Assembly (NCBI GenBank): GCA_028023455.1
Contig: JAQFVV010006221.1
Span: 4,357,166 to 4,421,165, forward strand
Source of the DNA: Epiperipatus broadwayi
Lineage: Eukaryota > Onychophora > Udeonychophora > Euonychophora > Peripatidae
DNA: 64,000 bases
Direction of reading: 5' to 3'
The first letter of the stretch is position 1. Every line of letters begins with the position of its first letter. Made by a program: the position numbers and the translations under genes. This document shows, piece by piece, positions 47,937-60,647 of this stretch. The notes under the pieces were generated by a model that ran no database searches, was not told the DNA's origin, and saw only the letters and a program-made list of their open reading frames with translations.

Positions 47937-47997
47937 TCAAAACTACCCCAACTCTAAAATTAAACCAGACCAGCATAAAAATAATATTAAAACACAA

Positions 47998-48032
47998 CCT
48001 AAGGTTTCACTGCTACAAGCAGACTTCTCAAG
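47998..48032 (-). ncRNA. Pseudo-LTR hairpin with GAAAC tail (PLE1)
   Basis: The minus strand reads CTTGAGAAG, then a small CTGC/GCAG hairpin, then TGAAACC. Copies lie at 50848-50882 (minus) and 51069-51103 (plus). Penelope-like elements are known to carry hammerhead ribozymes with CUGANGA and GAAA core blocks in this position. Here GAAAC is present but the first block is only approximate, so activity is doubtful. Confidence 0.35.
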
Positions 48033-48070
48033 TGTAAAGAACTACAAAAAACTACACAATATATATACTA

Positions 48071-50467
48071 TTAAAAACTACCCACAAATCCATTCACTTC
48101 CCATCCACCCTTAATATTAAAAGAATTCTTAAATAAGTTAATTGCTTCAGAATAATAAATTTTCAATAATAAAGACTCTTTAATTCTTCTTTTGATTTCA
48201 TTTCTCTCAAAGAAGACAACCTTAGCTTCATCAAAATCAATAGTGTGGCCTGTATCTTTTTCATGGACATACAAAGCAGAACTAAGATATCTATTTTTAA
48301 CTCTACTTTTATGAACCTTTATTCTTTCATTTAAACTCAAACTACTCTGACCTATGTAAACCTTCTTACAAAATAAACAAGGAATAAAATATACTACACC
48401 AGGAATAGTCTTTCTATCAAAAACTTCTTTTGTATTATTTAATAAATTATTCAATGTAACACCCCTTTTCCAAGCAATTTTCTTATTTCCAAACAATTTA
48501 CTATTTCTACACACAATTTTATAAGAAGACAATTTAAATGGCAAAGAAATAAAATCATATTTTTCTTTAACCTTTACATCCTTACAAATATTACTATTAA
48601 ATAAAATACTTTTAACAAATTTATCAGAGTATCCAACACTCAAGTAATCTTTATAAAATTGATATTTCTAAAACAAAGCAACCCCACTAGAATTATTTAA
48701 TTTAACATTCCTATGACAATAATTCCTTAAAGCAGCTACTTTATGAGATACAGACTGATAGCTATCAGGTTTAATTATAGATCTTAATTCTTTACTTTTA
48801 ACTAAATGACTGCACAATAAACAATTAGTTTTTATATTTCTAATCACCAAAAGATCTAAAAATTTTAACTTACCAAAACCTAACCCCCTCTCCTTCTAAC
48901 ACAAATTTTATAGAAGGATCAAAACAATTAAACTCATTTACAAATTCCTTCAATTTATCATTCTCAACTACAAATAAACAATCATCAACATATCTGACAA
49001 ACAATTTTACATATAAACAATTTTTTTTAATAATAATTTCATTTTCCATAAAACCAATATAAACTGAACATACTAAAGGAGAAATAATATAACCTATTAT
49101 CCACCCTTCCTTAATCTTATAAAAATTACCTTTATAAGTAAAATACATAGAATCTTCCAATAACAAAAGCAAATCTTTAATTACCTTAATTTTATTTTTT
49201 GATAAAGAACTTTTCTTAATCAATACAGACAAAAGAACATCAATACTGCTTAACCTATTAACAGACTGATACATATTTTCAATATCTAAACTTCCAAATA
49301 CCCAATTACTTTCCATTTTAAAATTATTAATCTTATCAAAAGCCTCAAAAGATGAAGAAACTGTGTATTGACCAAAATCAACAAATTGTTTTAAAAAATT
49401 ATTCAAGAATCTAGAAATACCCTCTACAACACTACCTGTGAAATCAAAAATAAATCTTAAAGGAAACCCATCTTTATGAGTTTTAATGTTCACAAACATC
49501 TTAGCTAATGTAAAATCATCAGGATAGCATTTTAAATAATCAACTCTATTAAAAAATTTTAAATTAACCATTTTCTTCATAATATCTATCAATTTTATTT
49601 TAATCAAATTACCTGGATCTTTATCTAACAACATATATTTACCATTATTTAATTCTCTATCCATTTTCGCTTTGAATTCATCTCCTTTCATAATAACAAA
49701 CCTACCAGCTTTGTCTTCACGAGAAATGATTACATCATTAGCAATTAACCTATTTTTAAGATGTTTAATCTCAGCAGGATTAATAACAAATTTTTCTTTC
49801 CTTTTTAAACTTTTATTCAAAATCGATTGAATACCAACTTTCTGCTCATCACTCAAATTACTAGATTCAATAGACGAAATTGTATCAAAAACTATATTTT
49901 TTGAATGAAATGGAACAAAATTAGAGCCTTTACCAAGAATATCTAATTCTCTATCTTTTAACTTCAAATCCGAAAGATTCACAACTCTATCCTCAGAAAC
50001 CTTATTCTCATACCTTTTATCACTACAATAAACTTTATTAACTTTCCCAAACAACACTTTAATTTTCTTTCATATTTTTTACAATAGAAATTTGACCTAT
50101 TCTGTCTAAATTGTCTCATAAAAAAATTCAAAATTGAATAATTAAAATCTTGCCTCCTTTCTAAATAATATCTATTCCTTTTATATAGATAAATAAATTT
50201 ATAAAACCTTACAAAAGTATCTTTTAAAAAACTATTCAATATATATGTTTGTAACTTAAAAACTAAATTTTTATTTTGAAGCAACTCTTTATTTCTACTA
50301 AAATTAATAACACAGCACCTAGGAAAAACACTAAATTCCCTACATTTTTTAAGAAAATAAATCTTCCATCATAAAGACTCTATCCTATCACTCAATTTAG
50401 ACAAATTTTTAATCCTTCTAATATCATTAAATGGAAAATTATTAAAAACTAAACTACACAAACCCAT
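48071..50467 (-). pseudogene. PLE1 reverse transcriptase with GIY-YIG endonuclease, broken
   Basis: It would copy its own RNA at a nicked target, the GIY-YIG domain supplying the nick. Visible in order are an N-terminal basic region; DKAGRFVIMKGDEF; a palm motif with LDIENMY; the YVDD catalytic box (codons at 48992-48981); and a GIY-YIG nuclease with GVVYFIPCLFC then VYIG (about 48401-48345). Full length is about 799 codons. Breaks are a TGA at 50371-50369, a frameshift near 50060, a frameshift near 48885 and a TAG at 48670-48668. The usual GLPMGSPLS-type motif reads GWIIGYIISPL, so the active-site region also looks altered. I chose the ATG at 50467 because the coding-like frame starts there. 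Confidence 0.85.
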
Positions 50468-50779
50468 ACTAAAAACCCAAATTACCAATACCCTTATAAA
50501 TTAAAACCCAATAAAAACATACACACACTTCTATATATATAACTAAATAAACACAAATACACTCTTTCAACTCAAACAACAAACACAATATACATAAATG
50601 ACATTCAAATATATCAATAATTAAAAACCAAATATATATATATCAATAATAAAATGTCAATAATAAATATCAATAATAAAAGAAAGAAAAAATCTTTACA
50701 CTGCATCAGCAAAACTACTCTTAAACGCAAAAAACTCATTAAAATGTAAACATTACAAGCATAAAGCTAAACTAGTCAG

Positions 50780-50968
50780 TATAAAATCAAAACTATGCCA
50801 AATCTAAAATTAAACCAGACCAGCATAAAAATAATATTAAAACACAACCTAAGGTTTCACTGCTACAAGCAGACTTCTCAAGTGTAAAGAACTACAAAAA
50901 ACTACACAATATATATACTATTAAAAACTACCCACAAATCCATTCACTTCCCATCCATCCTTAATATT
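50780..50968 (-). repeat. 5' pseudo-LTR of PLE1
   Basis: It repeats the end of the ORF and the 3' tail found at about 47937-48125. It faces the inverted tail copy at 50985-51198 across a short palindromic junction (about 50955-51000). Confidence 0.8.
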
Positions 50969-50984
50969 AAAAGTACTCTTAAAT

Positions 50985-51198
50985 ATTAAGGATGGATGGG
51001 AAGTGAAATGGATTTGTGGGTAGTTTTTAATAGTATATATATTGTGTAGTTTTTTGTAGTTCTTTACACTTGAGAAGTCTGCTTGTAGCAGTGAAACCTT
51101 AGGTTGTGTTTTAATATTATTTTTATGCTGGTCTGGTTTAATTTTAGATTTCGGGTAGTTTTGATTTTATATTGACTAGTTTAGCTTTATGCTTGTAA
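50985..51198 (+). repeat. Inverted 5'-truncated tail copy of PLE1
   Basis: It starts within the last ORF codons (GGATGGGAAGTGAA-type sequence) and runs through the 3' tail to a (TA)n tract. One base insertion in the coding remnant shifts its frame. Confidence 0.8.
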
Positions 51199-52245
51199 TG
51201 TTTATATATATATATTCTAACCATGCCCTCGTGCATCTCACTTCCGTACAATACAAATATTAAATAAAATGGGTTCGCTCAGTTAATGATTACATTTGGT
51301 TTGATGCAAATAATTAATAAATAAAATATCCTGCATTATATTAAAACATTCTATTAGCAAAATAACGAAAAGGTTCCGTTTATAAAATAAATAAATAAAT
51401 ATTTATCTTATCATGAGACTTGGAAGTGAAAGACAGGTGACAAGAAAGATTACATAGAGCCAATATCCCACAGGATACTACCTCAATGGCATAATAACAC
51501 TATTCCCCCTATTACTATCTCAAATAATAAACTTATAGTATTCTTATGACTTTAATAAATCCTACTCATTAAGATTAAACTAATAATTAAATCTTAATCT
51601 CTTATTCATCATAATTTAGCTCAATAAAATCTCAGGTTCATAAAATTGTTCTAAGTTAATTTTAAAATCACTGTAGTAAAACATGAGAAAGGATTTTTAT
51701 GTCATACTCTACTACACTTAAATTGATAACAACAAATAATAATAATATTCTTCATTGTATGAATTAATTCTGTATATCTCTTTCTTCACTATAATTTTAT
51801 TTACTATAATAAAATAATAAAATACCATAATATAATCTTTTATCTTCATATAATAATGTAAGAAAAATATGTGGTAGCACTTATAATCTGACAAATAAAG
51901 GTGTGTGGCAACGGATAGCATATAATTAAATGTATCATTATGATAACTAATTTAGGACCATAAATTAATGTAAAAAATATATGATTACTTAAATAAATAA
52001 ATACCAAGAAAATATTCGAATTCTTAAATAATTCTTTATTTCTCTCTGTGCAAAATTATATGTTTGATTCAGATATTCCATGTATCTCATGCAGTGTGAT
52101 GGGAAAATGAAACAATCAAGACACACAAACTTTGAAAACAAATTTAACAAAGTTTATTATAACAATAAATTAAAATAAACAATTTATTTACAATATTTAC
52201 ATTGGATATCCTCCTACATTTTATATTACTTAGTTATTAAACAAT

Positions 52246-54218
52246 ATAATTCTTTAATCAATAACTCTTCACCATAATCTTTTTAAAAACTTTTATTTTC
52301 ATCATATATATTTAAATCCATCCAAAATCTCCATATTCCAACGTTTCGATTGTTTTATAAATTACAATCATTTTCAAGGCAAAACTACAAAATACACAGA
52401 ACAATTGAATAAATAAAAATACATCATATTACATTACATAAATACAATTAACTGTATTATAACAATTCAAAATACATAATCATACCTATTATACCATTAA
52501 ATAATACATTTACTTTCTATTTTTTTATCCATTTTTTATTATTAACTCCTATTATAAATCAATTTCTATAAATTATTATAAAACAATAAATAAAACAATC
52601 TTAAATATTACCTATACACTTCTATTTCATTTATATCACATTATATTTTTATATTTTACCAATGCCATATTTACCAATTCCATTTCAACTAAATACCTTA
52701 AATCATTTAAACATTCTTCTATTTAACTACTTTCATAGATCTTATTTTTTTAAAAACCCATTGTTTAATACATTCCTTTTAACACCTCTATACACCATTT
52801 ATTTTATTTAACACTGGATTTAATTTTTTTATATAATTACATTCTTTAATTATTCTTTCTTTATAATTCCTAACCTTTTCTATCATTTTTATACTAAAAT
52901 TCCTATGTTTATATTTTTCTCTATGAATAAAAACACTAGAATTCTTATCTTTTAAATGTTGTTTAAATCTAGTTCTTAATGTATTCTTAGTTGTTCCCAC
53001 ATATGATACATTATTTCCTTCTTTTTTACAATCTTCACAGATAATAATATATATCCCATTCATTTTATCTTGTTCACAATTTATACCATTATTATAATTT
53101 ATTAAATTTCCTAAACTACATTTTTTCTTATATACAGGTTTAACTAATAAATCAATCTTATATTTATATTTTAAATTAATATTTTTCATAATTTTTTTAA
53201 TTTCTTTAAAAACCTCTTTTGATACTTTATAACTATTATAAATTACTTTATTATCTATATTATGACTACAATTTTTATTATAATTATTTTTTCCTTTTAT
53301 ATAATGATTATTACAATTTTTCTTTATTATTTTACTAATATTTTTCTTATTAAATAAATTATTAATAATTTTTTCCGGATATTCATTCTTTAAAAATTCT
53401 ATTTTAATTTTATTTAATTCTTTATTCAAACCTACATTATTGGAACACAAATTAACTGCTCTATTAATTCTATTATTTACAATATTAATTTTATGTTCAT
53501 ATTCAAAATCTGAATACCAATTACTAAGCAACCCATGAAAAGTATTTTTTCTATATACTACTGTGTCAATTTTTGTAAATCCATTATCATAATATTTTTT
53601 TATATTTACATCCATGTAATTAATCATATTATTATCTTCTTTTTGTATAGTAAATTTAATATTATCTTCAATTGAATTAATATATCTACAGAAATTCACT
53701 CCTTTACTATTATTTCCATTAAAAATAAGAAAATAATCATCTATATATCTTACCCACCAAATTGCTTTAAATTTAGTCTCCTCAAAATATAAATTTTCAA
53801 AATTGCTCATGTATATATTAGCCATTAAACCACTAAGACTATTCCCCATGCTTAAACCACTATTTTGTTTATAAAAATTATCTTTATATTTAAAAACAAT
53901 GTCTTTACAACATGCATCAAAAATTTTAATTAATAAACTATATTCAATGTTAAAACTTTTTTCTCTATCTTCACTATACATTTTTAATATTATATCTAAA
54001 GCTTTTTCTGGGTCAATATTGGTATACATACTTTCAATATCTAATTTAATAAAATATATATTCTTATATTTATTACTTTTATTTAAAAACTCATTTAATT
54101 TAATCACAAATTCCTTAGAATTTTTAACATTATGCCAACTCTCATAAAATCCATATTTTTTAAATATTTTATTATATAACCATTTTGACAAACTATCATA
54201 ATAGGCTTCAACTCCACA
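52246..54218 (-). pseudogene. Inverted 5'-truncated PLE2 copy
   Basis: It corresponds to the last two thirds of the PLE2 protein plus the tail. The open frame 54191-52788 (467 codons) opens at a TTG created by truncation, not at a real start. It keeps the LDIESMY, GLSMGNSLSG, RYIDDY and GIY...YVG motifs. By eye it differs from the forward copy at about four residues, so both were made at nearly the same time from nearly the same template. It lacks the N-terminal part and any promoter-proximal start, so it is not a functional gene. Confidence 0.85.
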
Positions 54219-54490
54219 AATTGTTATAATACAGTTAATTGTATTTATGTAATGTAATATGATGTATTTTTATTTATTCAATTGTTCTGTGTATTTTGTA
54301 GTTTTGCCTTGAAAATGATTGTAATTTATAAAACAATCGAAACGTTGGAATATGGAGATTTTGGATGGATTTAAATATATATGATGAAAATAAAAGTTTT
54401 TAAAAAGATTATGGTGAAGAGTTATTGATTAAAGAATTATATGAAATGACTATATATTTTTAAAAAGAATGGTGGAAATTTTTATTGTTA
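54219..54490 (+). repeat. 5' pseudo-LTR of PLE2
   Basis: This 272-bp direct repeat is also found at 57849-58120 with no difference that I could see. An inverted, 3'-shortened version ends the truncated copy at 52246-52467. It contains the conserved hairpin and CGAAACGTTGG block at 54308-54347. Confidence 0.9.
54308..54347 (+). ncRNA. Pseudo-LTR hairpin with GAAAC tail (PLE2)
   Basis: CTTGAAAAT is followed by GATTG, a 13-nt loop, CAATC and then GAAACGTTG. The layout matches the PLE1 hairpin and resembles a decayed hammerhead ribozyme core. The copy at 57938-57977 is identical, and an inverted copy lies near 52340-52380. Confidence 0.4.
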
Positions 54491-54906
54491 TGAATTATCA
54501 AGTAAACTTGTAATGATATATGGAAGATTGGTTTATTGGAAGATACATGGAGGATACATGGAAGATAAATAATGCATTATATATACAAGATTTTATAGGA
54601 TATGTTTATTATTGTATAGATGGAAGGACGTTTATTGAGGATTGTTTAATTTAAATAATATTTTAATAGGTTTTATTTTTGGACATTTATATGGATATTT
54701 ATGAAAAAAGAATTGTATGGTTTATTGTATGTTTATGGAAATATGTAGAAGATTGACAAGTGATATGATATTTGGTTGATATTGGATTTATTGTGTTAAA
54801 TTTTTATGATTGGATATATTTTATAATTGTGTGTGGAGATTATGATATAATTATTTATTATTTATTGCATGTGATATTTATTGTATATTAGAGTTGTTGT
54901 TAAAAT

Positions 54907-57528
54907 ATGGAAAATTATAAAGTATGGAATTTTAGAAGGTTTATTAATAGAATAAAAATGGTTGTTAATAATGTTAAAGAGGTAAAATATATAATAAAAG
55001 TTTGTAATGAATGGATAAAATGGAAAATGAAAATTATTAAGAGGCAATTTGATATTAATTTTATACAAAATTGTTGTAGTAATAATGTCATTCCCAAATT
55101 TATTAGATTTAGTGTGTTTAAAAATATGTTTAGTGATAAATATATGGTAATTTTACAAAGGAAATTGATGAAGAAATATGTTAAAATATTATATGAAGAA
55201 AAAAAGATATTAATAGATAAGGTTAGAAATATTTATGATACATTAAAGAGGATTATTACTTTGGAAGAAGACAATATATTGAAATATTGTTTTGTTTGTA
55301 AAGCTAATAATTATAAGAGGAATATTAAAAATAGGCATGATAAAAAAATATATAATTTAATTTATGATAGAAATTCAAAAATGAAATATAATGATATAAA
55401 GAATAAAAATTGAAATAATAATTATCATGTAGATAATATATGTGGTAATAGGATTAATAAAGATAATTTTATTATTAATTTAACAAAAGTAGAGTTTAAT
55501 TATGAGGAGATGAAATTATTAGAAAGAGGATTAAGATATATTCCAAATAGGTATATTAATAATGATAGAAATATTTTTGAAATAGAATCTAAAAATTCTT
55601 TGTTAATAGATAAAATATAGAAAGAATATAAGTTTAATAATAATAAAAATGATGTAGATGGTTTGGTTGGTAATGGAGAATTAATGATGAAGGAATTTAA
55701 ATATAAAATGGATTGTTTGATATATAATTTAAAAAATGGTATAATTAATTATAAATATGATTATTTAAGGGAATGGAATTTAATTAATAGTATTAAATGT
55801 AAATATAAAAACTTAGTATTTTTAAAAGGTGATAAGACAAGTATGATTATTATGGAAAAATATGAATATGAAATAAAAATGAATAAATTATTAGAGGGTA
55901 ATTATTTTAAAAAAATTAATAAAAAAGAATATTTTGATAAAATAAAAAGTATTAATGAAATAGTTACTGTTTTATTTAATATGAACTATATTGGTAATAT
56001 AGATATGATGAGTTTAAAAAAAATGGATTATAAGGATGCTAGTATTTACGGTATACCCAAGGTACATAAAATAGATATACCATTAAGACCAATTATTTGT
56101 GGAGTTGAAGCATATTATGATAGTTTGTCAAAATGGTTATATAATAAAATATTTAAAAAATATGGATTTTATGAGAGTTGTCATAATGTTAAAAATTCTA
56201 AGGAATTTGTGATTAAATTAAATGAGTTTTTAAATAAAAGTAATAAATATAAGAATATATATTTTATTAAATTAGATATTGAAAGTATGTATACCAATAT
56301 TGACCCAGAAAAAGCTTTAGATATAATATTAAAAATGTATAGTGAAGATAGAGAAAAAAGTTTTAACATTGAATATAGTTTATTAATTAAAATTTTTGAT
56401 GCATGTTGTAAAGACATTGTTTTTAAATATAAAGATAATTTTTATAAACAAAATAGTGGTTTAAGCATGGGGAATAGTCTTAGTGGTTTAATGGCTAATA
56501 TATACATGAGCAATTTTGAAAATTTATATTTTGAGGAGACTAAATTTAAAGCAATTTGGTGGGTAAGATATATAGATGATTATTTTCTTATTTTTAATGG
56601 AAATAATAGTAAAGGAGTGAATTTCTGTAGATATATTAATTCAATTGAAGATAATATTAAATTTACTATACAAAAAGAAGATAATAATATGATTAATTAC
56701 ATGGATGTAAATATAAAAAAATATTATGATAATGGATTTACAAAAATTGACACAGTAGTATATAGAAAAAATACTTTTCATGGGTTGCTTAGTAATTGGT
56801 ATTCAGATTTTGAATATGAACATTTAAATAATATTGTAAATAATAGAATTAATAGAGCAGTTAATTTGTGTTCCAATAATGTAGGTTTGAATAAAGAATT
56901 AAATAAAATTAAAATAGAATTTTTAAAGAATGAATATCCGGAAAAAATTATTAATAATTTATTTAATAAGAAAAATATTAGTAAAATAATAAAGAAAAAT
57001 TGTAATAATCATTATATAAAAGGAAAAAATAATTATAATAAAAATTGTAGTCATAATATAGATAATAAAGTAATTTATAATAGTTATAATGTATCAAAAG
57101 AGGTTTTTAAAGAAATTAAAAAAATTATGAAAAATATTAATTTAAAATATAAATATAAGATTGATTTATTAGTTAAACCTGTATATAAGAAAAAATGTAG
57201 TTTAGGAAATTTAATAAATTATAATAATGGTATAAATTGTGAACAAGATAAAATGAATGGGATATATATTATTATCTGTGAAGATTGTAAAAAAGAAGGA
57301 AATAATGTATCATATGTGGGAACAACTAAGAATACATTAAGAACTAGATTTAAACAACATTTAAAAGATAAGAATTCTAGTGTTTTTATTCATAGAGAAA
57401 AATATAAACATAGGAATTTTAGTATAAAAATGATAGAAAAGGTTAGGAATTATAAAGAAAGAATAATTAAAGAATGTAATTATATAAAAAAATTAAATCC
57501 AGTGTTAAATAAAATAAATGGTGTATAG
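54907..57528 (+). pseudogene. PLE2 reverse transcriptase with GIY-YIG endonuclease, two stops
   Basis: One reading frame of 874 codons runs from ATG at 54907 to TAG at 57526. It is broken only by in-frame TGA (55411-55413) and TAG (55618-55620), with no frameshift. Between the stops is the Penelope-type block KLLERGLRYIPN. Further on come KLDIES (Asp codon 457), GLSMGNSLSG, the YIDD catalytic box (codons 555-558), and a C-terminal GIY-YIG nuclease (GIY at codons 785-787, YVG at 803-805) with a CEDC pair between. The part after the second stop (from ATG 55663) is 621 residues and contains all catalytic motifs. Codon use is extremely AT-rich, like its surroundings. It would act in target-primed reverse transcription. 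Confidence 0.9.
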
Positions 57529-57848
57529 AGGTGTTAAAAGGAATGTATTAAACAATGGGTTTTTAAAAAAATAAGATCTATGAAAGTAGTTAAATAGAAG
57601 AATGTTTAAATGATTTAAGGTATTTAGTTGAAATGGAATTGGTAAATATGGCATTGGTAAAATATAAAAATATAATGTGATATAAATGAAATAGAAGTGT
57701 ATAGGTAATATTTAAGATTGTTTTATTTATTGTTTTATAATAATTTATAGAAATTGATTTATAATAGGAGTTAATAATAAAAAATGGATAAGAAAATAGA
57801 AAGTAAATGTATTATTTAATGGTATAATAGGTATGATTATGTATTTTG

Positions 57849-58120
57849 AATTGTTATAATACAGTTAATTGTATTTATGTAATGTAATATGATGTATTTT
57901 TATTTATTCAATTGTTCTGTGTATTTTGTAGTTTTGCCTTGAAAATGATTGTAATTTATAAAACAATCGAAACGTTGGAATATGGAGATTTTGGATGGAT
58001 TTAAATATATATGATGAAAATAAAAGTTTTTAAAAAGATTATGGTGAAGAGTTATTGATTAAAGAATTATATGAAATGACTATATATTTTTAAAAAGAAT
58101 GGTGGAAATTTTTATTGTTA
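57849..58120 (+). repeat. 3' pseudo-LTR of PLE2
   Basis: It matches 54219-54490 over 272 bp and runs directly into the right target duplication. About 320 bp of untranslated sequence separates the ORF from it. Confidence 0.9.
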
Positions 58121-60647
58121 TTAAACAATCCAGAGTTTATTTAAGTCTTCCTTCTGACTTAAAATAATAACAATAAAAAATATTTTATTTATCTCTTTCT
58201 AATTAAACTTATGATAAATTACATTTATTTATTTAATTTGAAAAATTATATCCTATCCTTAAATATTATTTAACTATACTTTTCTTTCTAAAAAAAAAAA
58301 AAAACATCCATAGAAACATACTATGGAAAAACATAAAAATAACATTATCGTGAGTGTGGATCTTTTAAAAAAATAAACCATTTTCATCTTGCAATGTTAA
58401 AAGATGTCATATGAAATATCTACTAATAATTTATTACTAGATTTTGTGGATATCGTTGTTTACTACATTATGTTTATTAAATATAATGTATCCCCATTTA
58501 ATATTACTTTAATACTATATAGCTGTAATTACCGATACATTCCCTATTATTTAATAAATACAAAATTATACTATACTTATTCTTTATATCATTTTACTTT
58601 ATACCATTATATTTTTTAAAATATGCAATACTTATTCTAAGACAAAATAAAGCATTTAAAAGTTATTTAACATTTTAAAGAACAACTTTGTTTTATATAC
58701 TTTATTCTTGAAAATTTATTTTACTTCCAAAATAAATCCAAAAAACATATTTTATGATTCTTTTCCTTTTTAGGATTCATTGGATTTTCAATTCCAATTT
58801 ATACAAATTCTACTTCCTCTAAGTAAATGAACTTATCTTATTCAAATGATAGCATATCTTAAACTCTAAATTATCTATTATTTCTTTTCAAATATATCAT
58901 ATTGCATGATGTAGTTACATTGGAAATCTAGATAGTGAATAGATGAATAGGAAGGGAAGCAAACATAGAGTATAACTCATAGCATATATTAAAAAATATC
59001 ATGGCACAGTGTATCTACAAGAAATAGAGGCATGACCTAGTCTAATGTCCTCCAGTAATACTAATGAGGTCAAGCTATTCCTTCAGCTTTATTAAAACAT
59101 CAATACTTAAAGAAAAATAGACACTGGCCAAAATAAATATACAATTACAGGGATTTGTTAACTGCATTGCACATCCACTAAGATTATAAAATATTCTTCA
59201 TATTCCCTCATCACATCCTATTATAACATCATCTTGGGTTCAAGTCCACCATAATACTATCAAGTCACTATCTTATCATTATTTCCTAAAGATTTATCAC
59301 ATCTTACATCAACAAAATAACTATCTTGCATATTCAAAACAATAAATAAAATTCATTTATAATTAGAGCGATCTCACTGATTCACAAGAAAAGTTTGCTT
59401 ACTTCCTTATTTTATATTCTAAACCTTTATAAACTAATCATATAAATACTGAACATCCAATAATATTAAAGTTTTTAAAAGAATCACAGCAATATTTATT
59501 ATCATGTTGTGTTATATTGCTAGTATAAAATTATGGTATGCATATTCTCAAAATAAATCCTAATCTCATATTTTTTTAAAAGTGTTGTATAAAATGTGGT
59601 TACATATAATTAAACATTTAAATTTTCATTCATTATAATTCATAGGCAATCTAAAAAGAAAACAAAATATACATCATAAAATATCAATATTCATTAACTA
59701 TTACCAAGTGATATTATCTGGTCATCACTTTTTGCAGTCTTCTTTTCCATCCACTAGATATAGCATTGCTCACATGAAAATACATCTATACTCTACTTAA
59801 ATGTTCTTATTTAAACTATTACATTAATATATTATAGGATTTTTAATATTATCAATAGATTAATGTTCATGTTCCTACTGTTATAAAATAGATTTACATT
59901 TTAAAATAAATAGTAATAAATGAAAATCATATTTACATAACTTCAGCTGAAACTAATGTTTTTTCTAAGTCCAAATATTTCCATTTCTTTCTCAAAAGTT
60001 TTTTTAAAAAAAAAATGTTCTTTTCAGGAAAGTTCTACAACCTTCCCCCGTTGCTATGATGATGAACAAGACAATATGTTTCCTGCAGCAAGTGTCATCC
60101 AAACTTCTGGTACAAAAATCTCAGGTTTTTAAAAAAAAAAAGAATAATAAAAAAAAATTATGTCATCTTTTAAAATCTTGAAAAATTAAATAAAATAATC
60201 AATCCATCCTGGAAGAGTTTATAGAACAACAGTTTATGTTCCTATTGTCCAGAGTGATGATTATTAAAAACAATAAAATTATAACAGTTAAAAAAAATAA
60301 TTCCACGAAGCTTCTATAAACATATTGATGCATCATATCTCTTTAGCTTAGTTTGAATTATCCGGATAACCTTTTGCACACTACTTATTTCCATAATTCC
60401 ACATTTTATTTATTAACATGTTCATTTCTTTATAGGTTTCTCCTTCAAGAATATTTATTGTTATTTATTACATATTCAGAGGTTTTTCTTGTCTTAAATT
60501 ATCAGCTTTTAAAACAATTTTATATATGAATGTGCAAAACCTATATATTGTTCAGGTTTTTAAATAACATACGCTTTTCTAAATATTTTTTCCCGTGAGT
60601 CTTTTCTTAAAATAATTTCTTGAAAATATTTTTAAAATGTTTCCTTC

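Larger units (their letters stand above)
47937..51198 (-). mobile_element. Penelope-like retroelement 1 (PLE1), composite
   Basis: Reading the minus strand from 51198, there is first an inverted tail copy (50985-51198, plus strand). Then comes a 5' pseudo-LTR (from about 50968), a broken ORF (50467-48071), and a 3' pseudo-LTR ending at 47937. The repeated tail includes the last ORF codons plus about 130 bp of 3' sequence. This head arrangement (inverted truncated copy plus pseudo-LTRs) is typical of Penelope-like elements. Both outer ends abut (TA)n tracts. Confidence 0.85.
52246..58116 (+). mobile_element. Penelope-like retroelement 2 (PLE2), composite
   Basis: A 13-bp direct repeat, GTTATTAAACAAT, flanks the whole unit (52233-52245 and 58117-58129). 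Inside are, in order, an inverted 5'-truncated copy (52246-54218), a 272-bp pseudo-LTR (54219-54490), a leader, a broken ORF (54907-57528) and a second 272-bp pseudo-LTR (57849-58120). Because one target duplication encloses everything, the inverted tail and the full copy arrived as one insertion. It lies inside the right 5-kb repeat. Confidence 0.9.

Noticed and set aside
53899-56417. Antisense frames of about 80 codons over both PLE2 copies (53899-54147 and 56181-56417)
   Set aside because: They are shadows of the reverse-transcriptase frame on the opposite strand.
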